From assembly GCA_944384205.1 (NCBI GenBank), contig CALWSL010000008.1, forward strand, positions 1 through 64,000: 64,000 nt of DNA. Direction: 5' to 3'. Both the position numbers and the translations under genes were made by a program. Within the stretch, counting starts at the first letter, position 1, and each line of letters begins with the position of its first letter. Positions 45,527-53,887 of this stretch are shown here, one piece after another. Below the pieces are notes generated by a model that was given only the letters and a program-made list of their open reading frames with translations, ran no database searches and had not been told where the DNA came from. The DNA comes from an uncultured Acetatifactor sp. GTDB taxonomy: Bacteria > Bacillota > Clostridia > Lachnospirales > Lachnospiraceae.

Positions 45527-45952
45527 ATGGGTCTTGGCGACAATATAAGATACTTAAGAACAAAACTCGGTTTTTCACAAGACTACATAGCTGAAAAACT
45601 TGGTTACAAATCATATACAACTATTCAAAAGTGGGAATCTGGCGTATCTGAACCACCAATTAAAAAACTCAAGGAATTATCCGTCCTATTAAATGTAGAT
45701 ATGAATGAGCTGGCTAGCGGTAATTTACAATTAAACGAAGAGAAACTTCCAACAGATTTAACTTCCAAAGACAAACGTGACATTAAAAAGAACGTCGACA
45801 ATATCATGGAGAGCCTTGAAAATGGAGATGTTCTATATTATGACGGCATTGAAGTGCATTTAACAGACGAAACGAAAGCTCTTCTCAGAAATGCTCTTAC
45901 TATAGCAATGCAGGCTGTAAAAATTGAAAACAAAAAAATACGATGCCAATAA
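45527..45952 (+). CDS. XRE-family helix-turn-helix regulator
   Basis: A 141-residue repressor-like protein. The HTH is at about 3-58: GDNIRYLRTKLGFSQDYIAEKLGYKSYTTIQKWESG. The C-terminal part holds LYYDGIEVHLTDETKALLRNALTIAMQAVK, a tail common in regulators of integrative elements. The ATG at 45527 has AAAGGCGG eight bases upstream. It is the likely ligand of the twin operators in its own promoter, and it probably controls the Uma2 gene 23 bp downstream. Confidence 0.9.
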   Translation: MGLGDNIRYLRTKLGFSQDYIAEKLGYKSYTTIQKWESGVSEPPIKKLKELSVLLNVDMNELASGNLQLNEEKLPTDLTSKDKRDIKKNVDNIMESLENGDVLYYDGIEVHLTDETKALLRNALTIAMQAVKIENKKIRCQ

Positions 45953-45975
45953 TACCAACTAGAAAGGAGTATCAT

Positions 45976-46518
45976 ATGCCACAATTAAGAGAAAAGATCT
46001 ATACCTCAGAGGATTACTGGAACCTGCCGGAAGGAGAGCGCGCTGAACTGATTGACGGACAGTTATACATGCAGGCTGCTCCCTCAAGAATTCACCAGAA
46101 ATTAATCCAGCAATTTAGCAAAATCGTTGGAAACTATATTGATGCAAATAATGGAGATTGCGAAGTTTACCCTGCCCCATTCGCAGTAAATCTCAATGCA
46201 AATGATGAAACCTATGTAGAGCCAGATATCAGTGTTATCTGTGACAAAAATAAATTGAATGACCGTGGTTGCAATGGCGCCCCAGACTTCATTATAGAAA
46301 TAGTCTCTCCCAGCAGCCGCAAGATGGATTACTCTACCAAAAACACTTTATACACCAATGCCGGAGTTCGTGAATACTGGATTGTGGACCCTGAAAAAGA
46401 ACGTACTACCGTATACCGCTATGAAGAGGATGCTGCTCCTATTATTATTCCTTTCACTCAGTCTATCCAAGTTGGCATATACAAAGATTTAAGTATTACT
46501 ATTGCAGATTTATTATAA
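45976..46518 (+). CDS. Uma2 family (DUF820) endonuclease-like protein
   Basis: A 180-residue protein with a PD-(D/E)xK restriction-endonuclease fold of the Uma2 family. Family motifs: WNLPEGERAELIDGQLYMQAAPSRIHQ, YVEPDISVIC (the PD) and FIIEIVSPSSRKMDYSTK (the ExV with Lys), GVREYWIVDP. The ATG at 45976 follows AAAGGAG. The family is abundant in cyanobacteria and found on mobile DNA; function is unproved. Co-transcribed with the XRE gene, so a regulated cargo nuclease or toxin-like pair is possible. Confidence 0.9.
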   Translation: MPQLREKIYTSEDYWNLPEGERAELIDGQLYMQAAPSRIHQKLIQQFSKIVGNYIDANNGDCEVYPAPFAVNLNANDETYVEPDISVICDKNKLNDRGCNGAPDFIIEIVSPSSRKMDYSTKNTLYTNAGVREYWIVDPEKERTTVYRYEEDAAPIIIPFTQSIQVGIYKDLSITIADLL

Positions 46519-46535
46519 TTAAAAACAACTAAAAA

Positions 46536-46564
46536 CCGCTCCAGTGCTACCAACACCGGAGCGG
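46536..46564 (-). terminator. Terminator after the Uma2 gene, oriented leftward
   Basis: CCGCTCC (46536-46542)/GGAGCGG (46558-46564); T5 follows on the minus strand and no T-run on the plus strand. No minus-strand gene is seen to its right, so it could end an antisense RNA starting in 46570-46700. Confidence 0.5.
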
Positions 46565-46629
46565 AAACGGAATTATACCGGAAGAACCGATACAACTCAC
46601 CCTAGACAAGTGATATTGTATCATTCTCT

Positions 46630-46666
46630 CGGTAAAAATACAAGTTTACCGGGCATTTTTGTGCCC
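46630..46666. promoter_or_regulatory. Two adjoining hairpins before the recombinase gene
   Basis: CGGTAAA/TTTACCG (46630-46636, 46645-46651) and GGGCA/TGCCC (46651-46655, 46662-46666), 40 bp before the ATG. Upstream is a short palindrome TGATATTGTATCA. Possible recombinase-binding or regulatory structure. Confidence 0.4.
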
Positions 46667-46705
46667 AAAATTCATATTAATTGAATAACAGGAGAATGAT
46701 GCACA

Positions 46706-48001
46706 ATGAAAAGAATCGGAATCTATCCAAGAAAATCTGTATTTCGTGACAATAGCGAATCTGTATCCGTTCAGGTAAAGCTCTGTAAAGAATATTCGCG
46801 GATTATATTTCCAAGTGAGGACATCGAATTTTCTGTATATGATAAGGACGAAGGTTTCTCCGGTAAAAATACGAACCGCCCATCCTATCAGGAAATGATA
46901 TGTGATGTACGCAATAATTTGCTGGATGCTGTCATAGTCTACAAATTATACATCCGAGCGTGTCTCCGATAGTATGCAGGCTCTCGGTGATGCCGGATAT
47001 TGGACTGGAGGACTGCTGCCGCTTGGTACCACTTCCATCCGAAAAGTGGTACATGGGCGGGAACACTCCTTTCTGCAACTGGACGAAGCAAGCGTTTGGA
47101 AAGTACGCTTATTGGGCGAACTGATGTTAAATGGATATAGTATAACGAAAATTGAACGCTACTGTTGCGACCATGATATAAAAAGTGCAAGGGGGTATTT
47201 TTTAAGTACGTCCCAGATTCATACTATACTGTCCAACCCTGTGTATTGCCAGAATTCGCAGGAAGCTTATTACCATTTTAAATCCCTCGGTTGTAAAGTG
47301 CCTGAAAATCCTGCCTTATTTGACGGAACAAAAGGCTTGATTGCATACGGACGCACTCAGACTACTGCAAATGGACAACGGAAAAACGATTGCAGAAATT
47401 GGTCCATTGCCACCGGCATTCATGACTATGTTTTTACCTTTGAGCAATGGAGAGCAATTCAAAGTCGTCTGGGCGTTAATAAACAGGACAGGTCTAATAA
47501 ATATCAGGTCGGTATCCTAAAGGGCGTACTTACCTGTTCCTGCGGCTCAAAGATGGTGAATCGCGTGTATGTTAAGAACAATATACCGTTTGCATATTAT
47601 TACTGCATGAAAGCTTCCCGTCAAAAAACCTGTCAGATTCGATACTACAGAATAGATGATATTGACGATCTGTTTATAAAGAAACTACAGGATATAAAAT
47701 TGAACCCTCAATACATCCAGGTACAGAAAAACGCCGAGCAGGAATATACGAATCCTGTTGTCGTTAAGGCTAATATCAAAGCTACCGAAAATTCTATCCG
47801 CAACCTCACACTGCAATTACAGCAAAATGCTTCCTCTACTGCTGCCAAGTATATTATTGCTCAGATTGAAGAGCTGGATAAGAAGCTTTCCACTCTTTCC
47901 ATGCAGCTTCGCCGTAGTGAGCAGGCTGCCGCCTGTCAGAAATCTGCTAATGAGGAGCGTGATGCAATTTACAAAAACATATGTATCTTAGTTGATAACT
48001 T
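46706..48001 (+). pseudogene. Large serine recombinase, internally deleted and 3'-truncated
   Basis: The start KRIGIYPRKSVFRDNSESVSVQVKLCKEY is the catalytic resolvase domain, with Ser in RKS. At about 46947 the reading VIVYKL is joined out of frame to TSERVSDSMQAL, so some 50-60 residues (the end of the catalytic domain with DRISRN and the AQLERE helix) are lost and the frame shifts. From 46974 the recombinase domain, the zinc ribbon (CSCGSKM...C...C) and the coiled coil are readable to 48001, where the repeat begins and the last part is missing. It cannot make active enzyme. Confidence 0.9.
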
Positions 48002-48575
48002 TGTAATCAAAGCCTCTTGCCAACGGGAAATACGCTTTCAGACCGTATTTTGTGCAATACTCCCGATTGCCGTTTTCATCCTCCACCTCAGCTTCATATT
48101 CTCCTACCATTCCTCCCAGGACCGCTGTATAGGCTTCCTTATAATAGGAATAATATTTCATGTCTTTTGTCAATTCTTCCATCGTAGTCTCCCCGTCGCA
48201 CAGCTTTTCCGCCGTATCCTCAAGAATGGAAAGCGCTTTTTTGTTAAACTCTCCGCCTGTCCTCGCTGCCGTATATGCCAACAGCTCTATCCAGCTTACC
48301 GGATGCTCCGTATCATGGGTATCCACATCCCAGTCATACGCCTTGCAGAGCGCTTCATAGGATACGGTAAAGTCCACCCACTTGATGTAATCTTTTCCCG
48401 AAGCTGTCGTTCCGGTCAAAACCGCCTGCCCGGATTCATGGGCCGACCCATACGAAAGCCCAGCCAAAACTATCACCAGAACCGCTTCCACTAAAATCGC
48501 TTTTTGCATTCTTCGTATAAACCGGGATTTTGCTTTTGGAAAAGAAAGATATGTAAAAAAATCAGAAACGCGCAT
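47988..48575 (-). pseudogene. Truncated copy of the M23 peptidase gene (N-terminal half)
   Basis: The first 191 codons are identical to the intact copy at 43510-44619 apart from one base; then four codons (KVIN) and a stop come from the insert. It keeps the membrane anchor but has none of the metallopeptidase domain. Its own leader is intact, so the truncated protein may still be made. Confidence 0.93.
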
Positions 48576-48680
48576 GTATATAAAGTCCCTCTAAAACGCA
48601 GATGTCTTTCTACATCTTATGAAGGGAACTACCAATCTATGAAAAAGGATGCGCAGCAGCCACTGCACATCCTCTCCTTA
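48002..48680. repeat. Right copy of the 679-bp direct repeat
   Basis: Offset of exactly 3956 bp from the left copy without indels. On the left it joins the insert, on the right the ancestral chromosome (six bases before the hpf stop). The arrangement is that expected after single-crossover integration of a circle that carried this 679-bp piece. Confidence 0.97.
48642..48672 (-). terminator. hpf terminator
   Basis: GGATGTGCAG/CTGCGCATCC stem (48672-48647, minus strand) followed by TTTTTC. A second copy lies in the left repeat (44686-44716) without a gene in front of it. Confidence 0.85.
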
Positions 48681-48685
48681 CTGTT

Positions 48686-49213
48686 TTAAGCCTCAGGCTC
48701 AATCAACCCATAGGTATCGCCTTTTCTCTTGTACACTACGTTGACCTGATCTGTCTCAGCATTGCAGAAAACAAAGAAATTATGTCCCAGCAATTCCATC
48801 TGGATGCAGGCGTCCTCAGGGTACATGGGCTTGATATCAAACCTCTTGGTACGGACAATTTTTACATCTTCATCATCCATGTAGTCGTTTTCCACATACA
48901 TCTTGCTGAAGGAACCAGCCGCCTGATGCTTGTCCACAATCTTGTTCTTATATTTCTTCAACTGTCTTTCAATAATTTCTTCCACCAAATCAATGGAAAC
49001 ATACATATCATTGCTGACCTGTTCTGAGCGAATGATGCTTCCTTTCACAGGAATCGTTACCTCAATTTTCTGGCGTTCTTTCTCAACACTTAACGTTACA
49101 TGTACTTCTGTATTGGGATTGAAATACTTCTCCAGCTTACCAATCTTATCCTCTACTGCCGATTTTAATCCGGGGGTTACTTCAATATTTCTTCCTACAA
49201 TAACAAACTTCAT
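48686..49213 (-). CDS. hpf: Ribosome hibernation-promoting factor, long form
   Basis: A 175-residue protein that dimerises idle 70S ribosomes into 100S particles. The S30AE domain (1-100) reads MKFVIVGRNIEVTPGLKSAVEDKIGKLEKYF, and the C-terminal dimerisation domain is IVRTKRFDIKPMYPEDACIQMELLGHNFFVFCNAETDQVNVVYKRKGDTYGLIEP. The ATG at 49213 has AAAGGG nine bases upstream; one three codons earlier is too close to the site. Own promoter and terminator. Confidence 0.96.
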   Translation of the reverse strand: MKFVIVGRNIEVTPGLKSAVEDKIGKLEKYFNPNTEVHVTLSVEKERQKIEVTIPVKGSIIRSEQVSNDMYVSIDLVEEIIERQLKKYKNKIVDKHQAAGSFSKMYVENDYMDDEDVKIVRTKRFDIKPMYPEDACIQMELLGHNFFVFCNAETDQVNVVYKRKGDTYGLIEPEA

Positions 49214-49247
49214 GCCGATCATCCCTTTCAGTATTTATTGTATAAGC

Positions 49248-49277
49248 ATTATAACATGTTTTACTTACTTTTTGCAA
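49248..49277 (-). promoter_or_regulatory. hpf promoter
   Basis: TTGCAA (49277-49272), 18-bp spacer, TATAAT (49253-49248), minus strand, 35 bp before the ATG. Confidence 0.7.
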
Positions 49278-49631
49278 CAATTTGACAGTTTTTTTATTTG
49301 ATTTAGAAATTATGTCCGTCAACCAAAATTTCGACATTTTTCGTGTAAATTTGATTTTTATTAGAACTTCACAAAACATTTGTTCCATCCAATTACAAAC
49401 AAAAACAAGTTTGAATGATATAAAATTCTGTGGATAATGTGTATAACTTAGTGTATAAATGTCTTTTGCCTAAATTTGCGCCATTTCATATGTGGATAAC
49501 TTTTAATGTATTATTGATTTTATTTTATCTTTTTATTGTTTGTTTTGTTTACTTTGTACAAGTTGTACAGACAGACAAAGTCAATGGTACTTTAGAAGCA
49601 TTTACAATATTTTGACAAATTGCACAATTCT
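49278..49631. other. AT-rich intergenic region with two perfect DnaA boxes
   Basis: No convincing gene. TGTGGATAA occurs at 49429-49437 and 49491-49499, the exact reverse complement of the DnaA box TTATCCACA, with further near matches (TGTATAACT at 49439-49447). Strong A+T richness on both sides. It may be a DnaA-titrating or DnaA-regulated site; dnaA, dnaN and rpmH are absent, so it is not called an origin. Confidence 0.5.
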
Positions 49632-49970
49632 TTATTCAAAATCAAATTCTACATCCAGAATATCCTCAAAAGAAATTACAGTGTTTACAATCCGCAGCGC
49701 TCTTGCAGTCTCATCAATTCCGGCAACCATTCCCGTCTTTTTCAGATATTCATCATTGGAAAAGTAAATCACTTCCGCAACTTTCCCCTTCTTAAGCATG
49801 TGCATCTTCCGGTCAAGCTCTGCCGCCATTTCCTCTGATAATTCCACCTTAGGTACAATCACCTTCTCCTTTACCGCCAACGCCTCCGGCAGCCCGCGCA
49901 GCGCAGCAAAGGGCATAAACTGCTTGGCACGCTGCTCCACAGACATTCTTGTTTTCGGTCTACCTGCCAC
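49632..49970 (-). CDS. YolD-like protein
   Basis: A 112-residue protein of the YolD family, which regularly accompanies Y-family polymerases. The N-terminus MAGRPKTRMSVEQRAKQFMPFAALRGLPEAL is the family signature; the rest is an Sm-like small beta barrel (VIYFSNDEYLKKTGMVAGIDETARALRIV). Its start overlaps the polymerase gene by 11 bp, so the two are co-translated. Probably part of the mutagenesis response; mechanism unknown. Confidence 0.9.
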   Translation of the reverse strand: MAGRPKTRMSVEQRAKQFMPFAALRGLPEALAVKEKVIVPKVELSEEMAAELDRKMHMLKKGKVAEVIYFSNDEYLKKTGMVAGIDETARALRIVNTVISFEDILDVEFDFE

Positions 49971-51228
49971 TTTTATGCCCTCCTATCTGCCGGTTCCGCT
50001 CCATGGTCGTTGCGCCCTCCTCCAGATTCATTCCTCTCAAAACTGCATTCTTACCGTATTTCTTTTTTATCTCAAGCATCGCCTTCTGAAGCTTTCTATC
50101 CTTTTCCAGCTCCTCCATATCTGCAAAGAAATTATACTGTCTGTATTCCTCCGCCACCACCCGGTTACAGGATATATTCACACGGCGGATGGGATATCCG
50201 GGATTTACAATCCGTTCATAAAGTGCCACCACGGCGGGAATGATCATTTTGCCGGCATTGGTTTCAAAAGGAAGGGCGGTCGTTCCCCTTACCGGCGGCA
50301 AACCAAACACATTGCTGTAGCCCACCTGTAAAGTAACGGAATCCGTAATCAGATTTTGATCCACCAAATCAAGGCATATTAGATCTGCCATTTCCTTAAC
50401 AATCAGTCTGCCCTCTTCAAAATTATAATCGCGCATCAGTACTTGTCCACTGGTAATGGAACTGTTTTTGGGCTTGTAAGCTTTAATGTCCGCAATCGTA
50501 GTCGGTTCCCTTCCCCACGCATGGTCGATCAGAAGTTCCGCATCGATTCCAAAACGGCGATACAGCACCTCCTCATCCATCGCGGCAATATCGCCCATAG
50601 TACGGATTCCCAATCGTTCCAGATATTTTGCCGTACCTTCGCCAACCCGCCAAAAGTCTGTCAACGGTCTGTGATTCCACAGAGTTTCCCGATACGTTTC
50701 TTCATTCAGTTCACTGATAAAATCTGCGGAATGTTTTGCCGTAATATCAAGGGCAACCTTGGCGAGATAAAGATTGGTTCCGATACCGCATGCAGACCGG
50801 ATTCCTGTTTTTTTAAAAATGTCATCCATAATCTGAACGCCGAGCTGTTTTGCATTCATTCCATAGAGTGTCAGATAGTCCGTCACATCCATGAACGCTT
50901 CGTCAATGGAATATACATGAATATCTTCCTTTGCAATATATTTCAAATAAACCTCATAAATTTCCGCGGCATAATCAATATACAATGCCATTCTCGGCTC
51001 TGCCGTGATATACTCCACGTCCTTGGGAATCTGAAATAATCTGCACCGGTTCGGAATCCCCAGCGCCTTCATGGCAGGCGTAATGGCAAGACAGATTGTT
51101 CTGTCACTGCGCTCCGGATCAGCCACAACAAGATTCGTTTTCAGCGGGTCCAGTTTTCGCTCCACACATTCCACAGAAGCATAGAAGGATTTCAAATCAA
51201 TACACAAATACTGTCTTTCTGCTGTCAT
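49960..51228 (-). CDS. Y-family DNA polymerase (UvrX/ImpB-MucB-SamB type)
   Basis: A 422-residue translesion polymerase. Catalytic carboxylates in LCIDLKSFYASVE (Asp near 10) and YSIDEAFMDV (Asp and Glu near 105); HhH segment RTMGDIA; little-finger region to the end. The DLKSFYASVECVERKLDPL start is that of the UvrX/UmuC subgroup linked to YolD rather than of DinB. AGAGG precedes the ATG. No LexA box (GAAC-N4-GTTC) was noticed upstream. Confidence 0.93.
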   Translation of the reverse strand: MTAERQYLCIDLKSFYASVECVERKLDPLKTNLVVADPERSDRTICLAITPAMKALGIPNRCRLFQIPKDVEYITAEPRMALYIDYAAEIYEVYLKYIAKEDIHVYSIDEAFMDVTDYLTLYGMNAKQLGVQIMDDIFKKTGIRSACGIGTNLYLAKVALDITAKHSADFISELNEETYRETLWNHRPLTDFWRVGEGTAKYLERLGIRTMGDIAAMDEEVLYRRFGIDAELLIDHAWGREPTTIADIKAYKPKNSSITSGQVLMRDYNFEEGRLIVKEMADLICLDLVDQNLITDSVTLQVGYSNVFGLPPVRGTTALPFETNAGKMIIPAVVALYERIVNPGYPIRRVNISCNRVVAEEYRQYNFFADMEELEKDRKLQKAMLEIKKKYGKNAVLRGMNLEEGATTMERNRQIGGHKSGR

Positions 51229-51283
51229 TCATACCTCTTTGCATACCTCTTCGTTAAAATCCTGCGCCCTATGGCGCACATGT

Positions 51284-51316
51284 AAAAACTGCTGCATCAA
51301 TATACGATGCAGCAGT
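51284..51316 (-). terminator. Terminator of the NlpC/P60 gene
   Basis: Perfect 11-bp stem ACTGCTGCATC (51288-51298) with 51306-51316, then TTTTTAC on the minus strand. A second small hairpin TGCGCC/GGCGCA (51263-51278) lies between it and the polymerase gene. Confidence 0.88.
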
Positions 51317-51354
51317 CTGAAATCTTTCTATCTTCTATTTTTCCCACTTATAGC

Positions 51355-52545
51355 TTAGAAAATTCTTCTGACAGCCAATACTTTTTTATAATCCGCATTG
51401 GAAATAATAATACCTGTTTTCTTCGTGGAGGCATGCACAATCTGCCCGTTGCCGATATAGATTGCCACATGTCCGGAGTAACAGATAATATCTCCGGGCT
51501 GCGCGTTTTCCAATCCGTCAACAGCATATCCCTGCGAACGATCTGCAGACGAGGAATGAGGCAGACTTACGCCGAAATTTGCATACACACTCATTACGAA
51601 TCCGGAACAATCCGCGCCGTCTGTCAAACTGGTTCCTCCGTAAACATAGGGATTACCGACAAACTGGACTGCATATTCCGCAACCGCTACGCCCATCTCA
51701 CTTCCGCTTCCCACTGTTACCTCTGTGGCAGTATTGGATGTACTTGAGGCGCTTGACTGATTCTGAGCCGCCTTAGCCGCAGCAGCCTCACGCGCCTTCT
51801 TCCTCTCTTCCGCTTCCTTCGCAAGACGCTTTTCTTCCTCTTCCTTGGACTCTGCCTGCACAAACTCAGAATGCAGAGTAACATAATCGGTAGAAACCCA
51901 TCCGATACCTTCCTCGATATCAACCTTAACCCATCCGTCGGTTTCCTCCAGAACTACTAACTGGTCGTCAATAGGAACCATTCCCAAAACGGAAGAATCT
52001 GTAGTAGGCTCAGTACGGACAAACAGTGTGGTAGTCGTTACGGTTGCAATTCTTGTTCCGACTTCTCTCGCAAGCTCAACGGCTTCCTCACCGGTCACGC
52101 AGTATTCCGCTTTTACATACCCTGTAACGGTACCTGAAGTAATCTGATACCAGCCGTTTTCCTCTCCCTGAAAAGTACCTACGGAATTGTTATACAGCTT
52201 TCCTAAAATCTCACCCTCTTCACTGGGTATACTTCTGACATTTACATAATCATTTACCTGTGCAATAACAAGATTGCGAAAAATATCTTCTTCTGTAGGC
52301 TCCAAAGCCTCTGTATCCTCTGTCTCGCTAATCGCAAATTCAATAACCGCTTCGATTGGCATTGTCGTATTTCCTGTATTTGAAGCAATGTTTTCCAAAG
52401 CATTTCCATTTGCAATGGCAAGATCAACACCGCCGCTGGGCAAAACGGATGCTATGGAAACTGCATCTGCGGTGATACTCATTCCGGAAAATGTAATAGC
52501 CGCCGCCAATGTACAAGCCGCTATTTTCACTGAACCACGAATCAT
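51355..52545 (-). CDS. Secreted SH3b-NlpC/P60 peptidoglycan hydrolase
   Basis: A 396-residue cell-wall hydrolase. Signal peptide at 1-27 (RGSVKIAACTLAAAITFSG). Two SH3b domains at about 105-225 (VNDYVNVRSIPSEEGEILG; TTTLFVRTEPTTDSSVLG), then a charged Lys/Glu/Ala coiled stretch, and the NlpC/P60 domain from about 285 with Cys in GADCSGFVM, His in CYSGHVAIYIG and His in IVHAST. It splits D-Glu-diamino acid bonds. The ATG at 52545 follows GGAGG and starts the signal peptide; an upstream in-frame ATG lies in the leader. Confidence 0.94.
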   Translation of the reverse strand: MIRGSVKIAACTLAAAITFSGMSITADAVSIASVLPSGGVDLAIANGNALENIASNTGNTTMPIEAVIEFAISETEDTEALEPTEEDIFRNLVIAQVNDYVNVRSIPSEEGEILGKLYNNSVGTFQGEENGWYQITSGTVTGYVKAEYCVTGEEAVELAREVGTRIATVTTTTLFVRTEPTTDSSVLGMVPIDDQLVVLEETDGWVKVDIEEGIGWVSTDYVTLHSEFVQAESKEEEEKRLAKEAEERKKAREAAAAKAAQNQSSASSTSNTATEVTVGSGSEMGVAVAEYAVQFVGNPYVYGGTSLTDGADCSGFVMSVYANFGVSLPHSSSADRSQGYAVDGLENAQPGDIICYSGHVAIYIGNGQIVHASTKKTGIIISNADYKKVLAVRRIF

Positions 52546-52630
52546 AATAACCTCCATTTGTATATTCTCTATCCATCCACGCCGAACCCTGTCCGTTCGA
52601 TTTATTACAAAATTATTACATCCGTTAACA

Positions 52631-52659
52631 AATATATCACCTGCTGCAATATTTGTCAA
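52631..52659 (-). promoter_or_regulatory. Promoter of the NlpC/P60 gene
   Basis: TTGACA (52659-52654), 17-bp spacer, TATATT (52636-52631). It leaves a leader of about 80 nt with no riboswitch fold that I recognise. Confidence 0.8.
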
Positions 52660-52791
52660 CCCGTGGAATGATTTGGAATATAGCCGGAAATACTGATTTT
52701 TTCAGTGTTTTTGTGGTTATTACCAAAAATACCCTGTTTGATTTGTATATTTTTTCTTTCACTATTTTTAAGAAAAATTTAATGTCTGCAA

Positions 52792-53712
52792 TCAAACGGT
52801 TCGTTGCTGGCGGGAATAATGTTCTGCGCTGACCGCCGCATTCGCCCCGTCAGCTACCGCCGTGACTATCTGCCGCAGTGGCTTCCTTCGGATATCACCT
52901 GCAACAAAAATGCCCGGTCTTTCCGTCACACAATCTTCCCCTGCCGTAACGTAACCTCCCTCATCCAGAGTAAGCATATCCTTCACCAGCTCCGTATCGG
53001 GGTGGATTCCCACCGCAATGAAAACGCCTGCCAGTGCAATTTTTTTCTCTCCGCCGCCTTTGATATTCTCAACACAGGCAGCTTCCACGGTGTCCCTTCC
53101 CAGAATAGCCGTCACCCTGTGACTGTACAGAATTTCCACATTGGAAAGCTTCTTTAATTCTTCCTGTAAAATCATTGCTCCGCGAAACTCGTCCCTTCTG
53201 TGAATCACATAAACCTTTTCACAGGTGCGTGCCAGATAAATGGCATCCTCCAGCGCAACATCACCGCCGCCAACCACCGCAACGGTTTTTCCGGCAAAAA
53301 AAGCGCCGTCACAGGTAGCACAGTAAGACACACCCCTGCCTGAGAACTCCGTCTCCCCCGGCACGCCTAATTTGGCATGTTCCGCTCCGGTAGCCAGAAG
53401 CACCGCTTTTGCTTCATAATTCTCCTTACGGGTATGAATCACTTTCTTTTCTCCGGCGTCCTCAATGGACAACACTTTTGCTGTTTTAAAGGTCACGCCA
53501 AGCTTGTCCGCATGGGCGCGGAACTGCATTCCCATATCAAAACCGTTCGTCCCGGGCATTCCGAGATAATTGTCCACCTCATAGGTATTCAGAATCTGCC
53601 CGCCGCTCATGGGATTTTTTTCAAGCACCAGCAGCTTAAGTCCCGCTCTGCTTCCATATACAGCCGCTGAAAGTCCCGCCGGACCCGAACCGATAATAAT
53701 TAAATCGTACAT
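52792..53712 (-). CDS. trxB: Thioredoxin reductase (TrxB-type flavoprotein)
   Basis: A 306-residue NAD(P)H- and FAD-binding disulfide reductase. FAD motif IIIGSGPAGLSAAVYGSRAG at the start, redox pair in YCATCDGAFF, NADPH motif VVGGGDVALEDAIYLA, and the final FVAGDIRRKPLRQIVTAVADGANAA. The ATG at 53712 starts the conserved part with AAAGGA upstream. No thioredoxin gene is adjacent. Could also be an NADH- or ferredoxin-dependent variant. Confidence 0.92.
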   Translation of the reverse strand: MYDLIIIGSGPAGLSAAVYGSRAGLKLLVLEKNPMSGGQILNTYEVDNYLGMPGTNGFDMGMQFRAHADKLGVTFKTAKVLSIEDAGEKKVIHTRKENYEAKAVLLATGAEHAKLGVPGETEFSGRGVSYCATCDGAFFAGKTVAVVGGGDVALEDAIYLARTCEKVYVIHRRDEFRGAMILQEELKKLSNVEILYSHRVTAILGRDTVEAACVENIKGGGEKKIALAGVFIAVGIHPDTELVKDMLTLDEGGYVTAGEDCVTERPGIFVAGDIRRKPLRQIVTAVADGANAAVSAEHYSRQQRTV

Positions 53713-53887
53713 AGTTTTCCTTTCTGCCACTGAATGTTACATGGCATAGCACTTACAGTATGTTTCTTCTTTTTTCTCCATAGCAAACCTGCATAACACC
53801 AATATAACAGTTTCCCGGGCAAAAGCAAATAGCTGCTTTCCCCCATGCGCCGCCTGTGCTATACTGTGTAGGAAAGGACTTGAAAAA

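Larger units (their letters stand above)
44725..48001 (+). mobile_element. 3.3-kb insert with serine recombinase remnant
   Basis: Foreign segment between the two direct repeats. Contents, left to right: about 280 bp without a gene, two overlapping short ORFs, a XRE regulator with twin operators, a Uma2 nuclease, and a large serine recombinase broken by an internal deletion and cut at its 3' end. All genes point right, opposite to the flanking chromosomal genes. No terminal inverted repeats or short target duplication are seen, which fits serine-recombinase elements. Confidence 0.8.

Noticed and set aside
44725..48001. Insertion sequence or transposon with terminal inverted repeats
   Set aside because: No terminal inverted repeats and no transposase; the flanking 679-bp repeats are host sequence.
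46974..48494. One long plus-strand frame of 506 codons
   Set aside because: Only the first part (to 48001) is recombinase; the rest is antisense reading through the duplicated M23 sequence.
49430..49615. A 61-codon hydrophobic plus-strand frame upstream of hpf
   Set aside because: AT-rich sequence without a ribosome binding site; hydrophobicity follows from base composition.
49278..49631. Chromosomal replication origin
   Set aside because: Two DnaA boxes only, and dnaA, dnaN, rpmH, gyrB are not adjacent.
52545..52660. c-di-AMP (ydaO) riboswitch ahead of the NlpC/P60 gene
   Set aside because: Such genes often carry one, but the leader is only about 80 nt and none of the conserved riboswitch blocks is seen.
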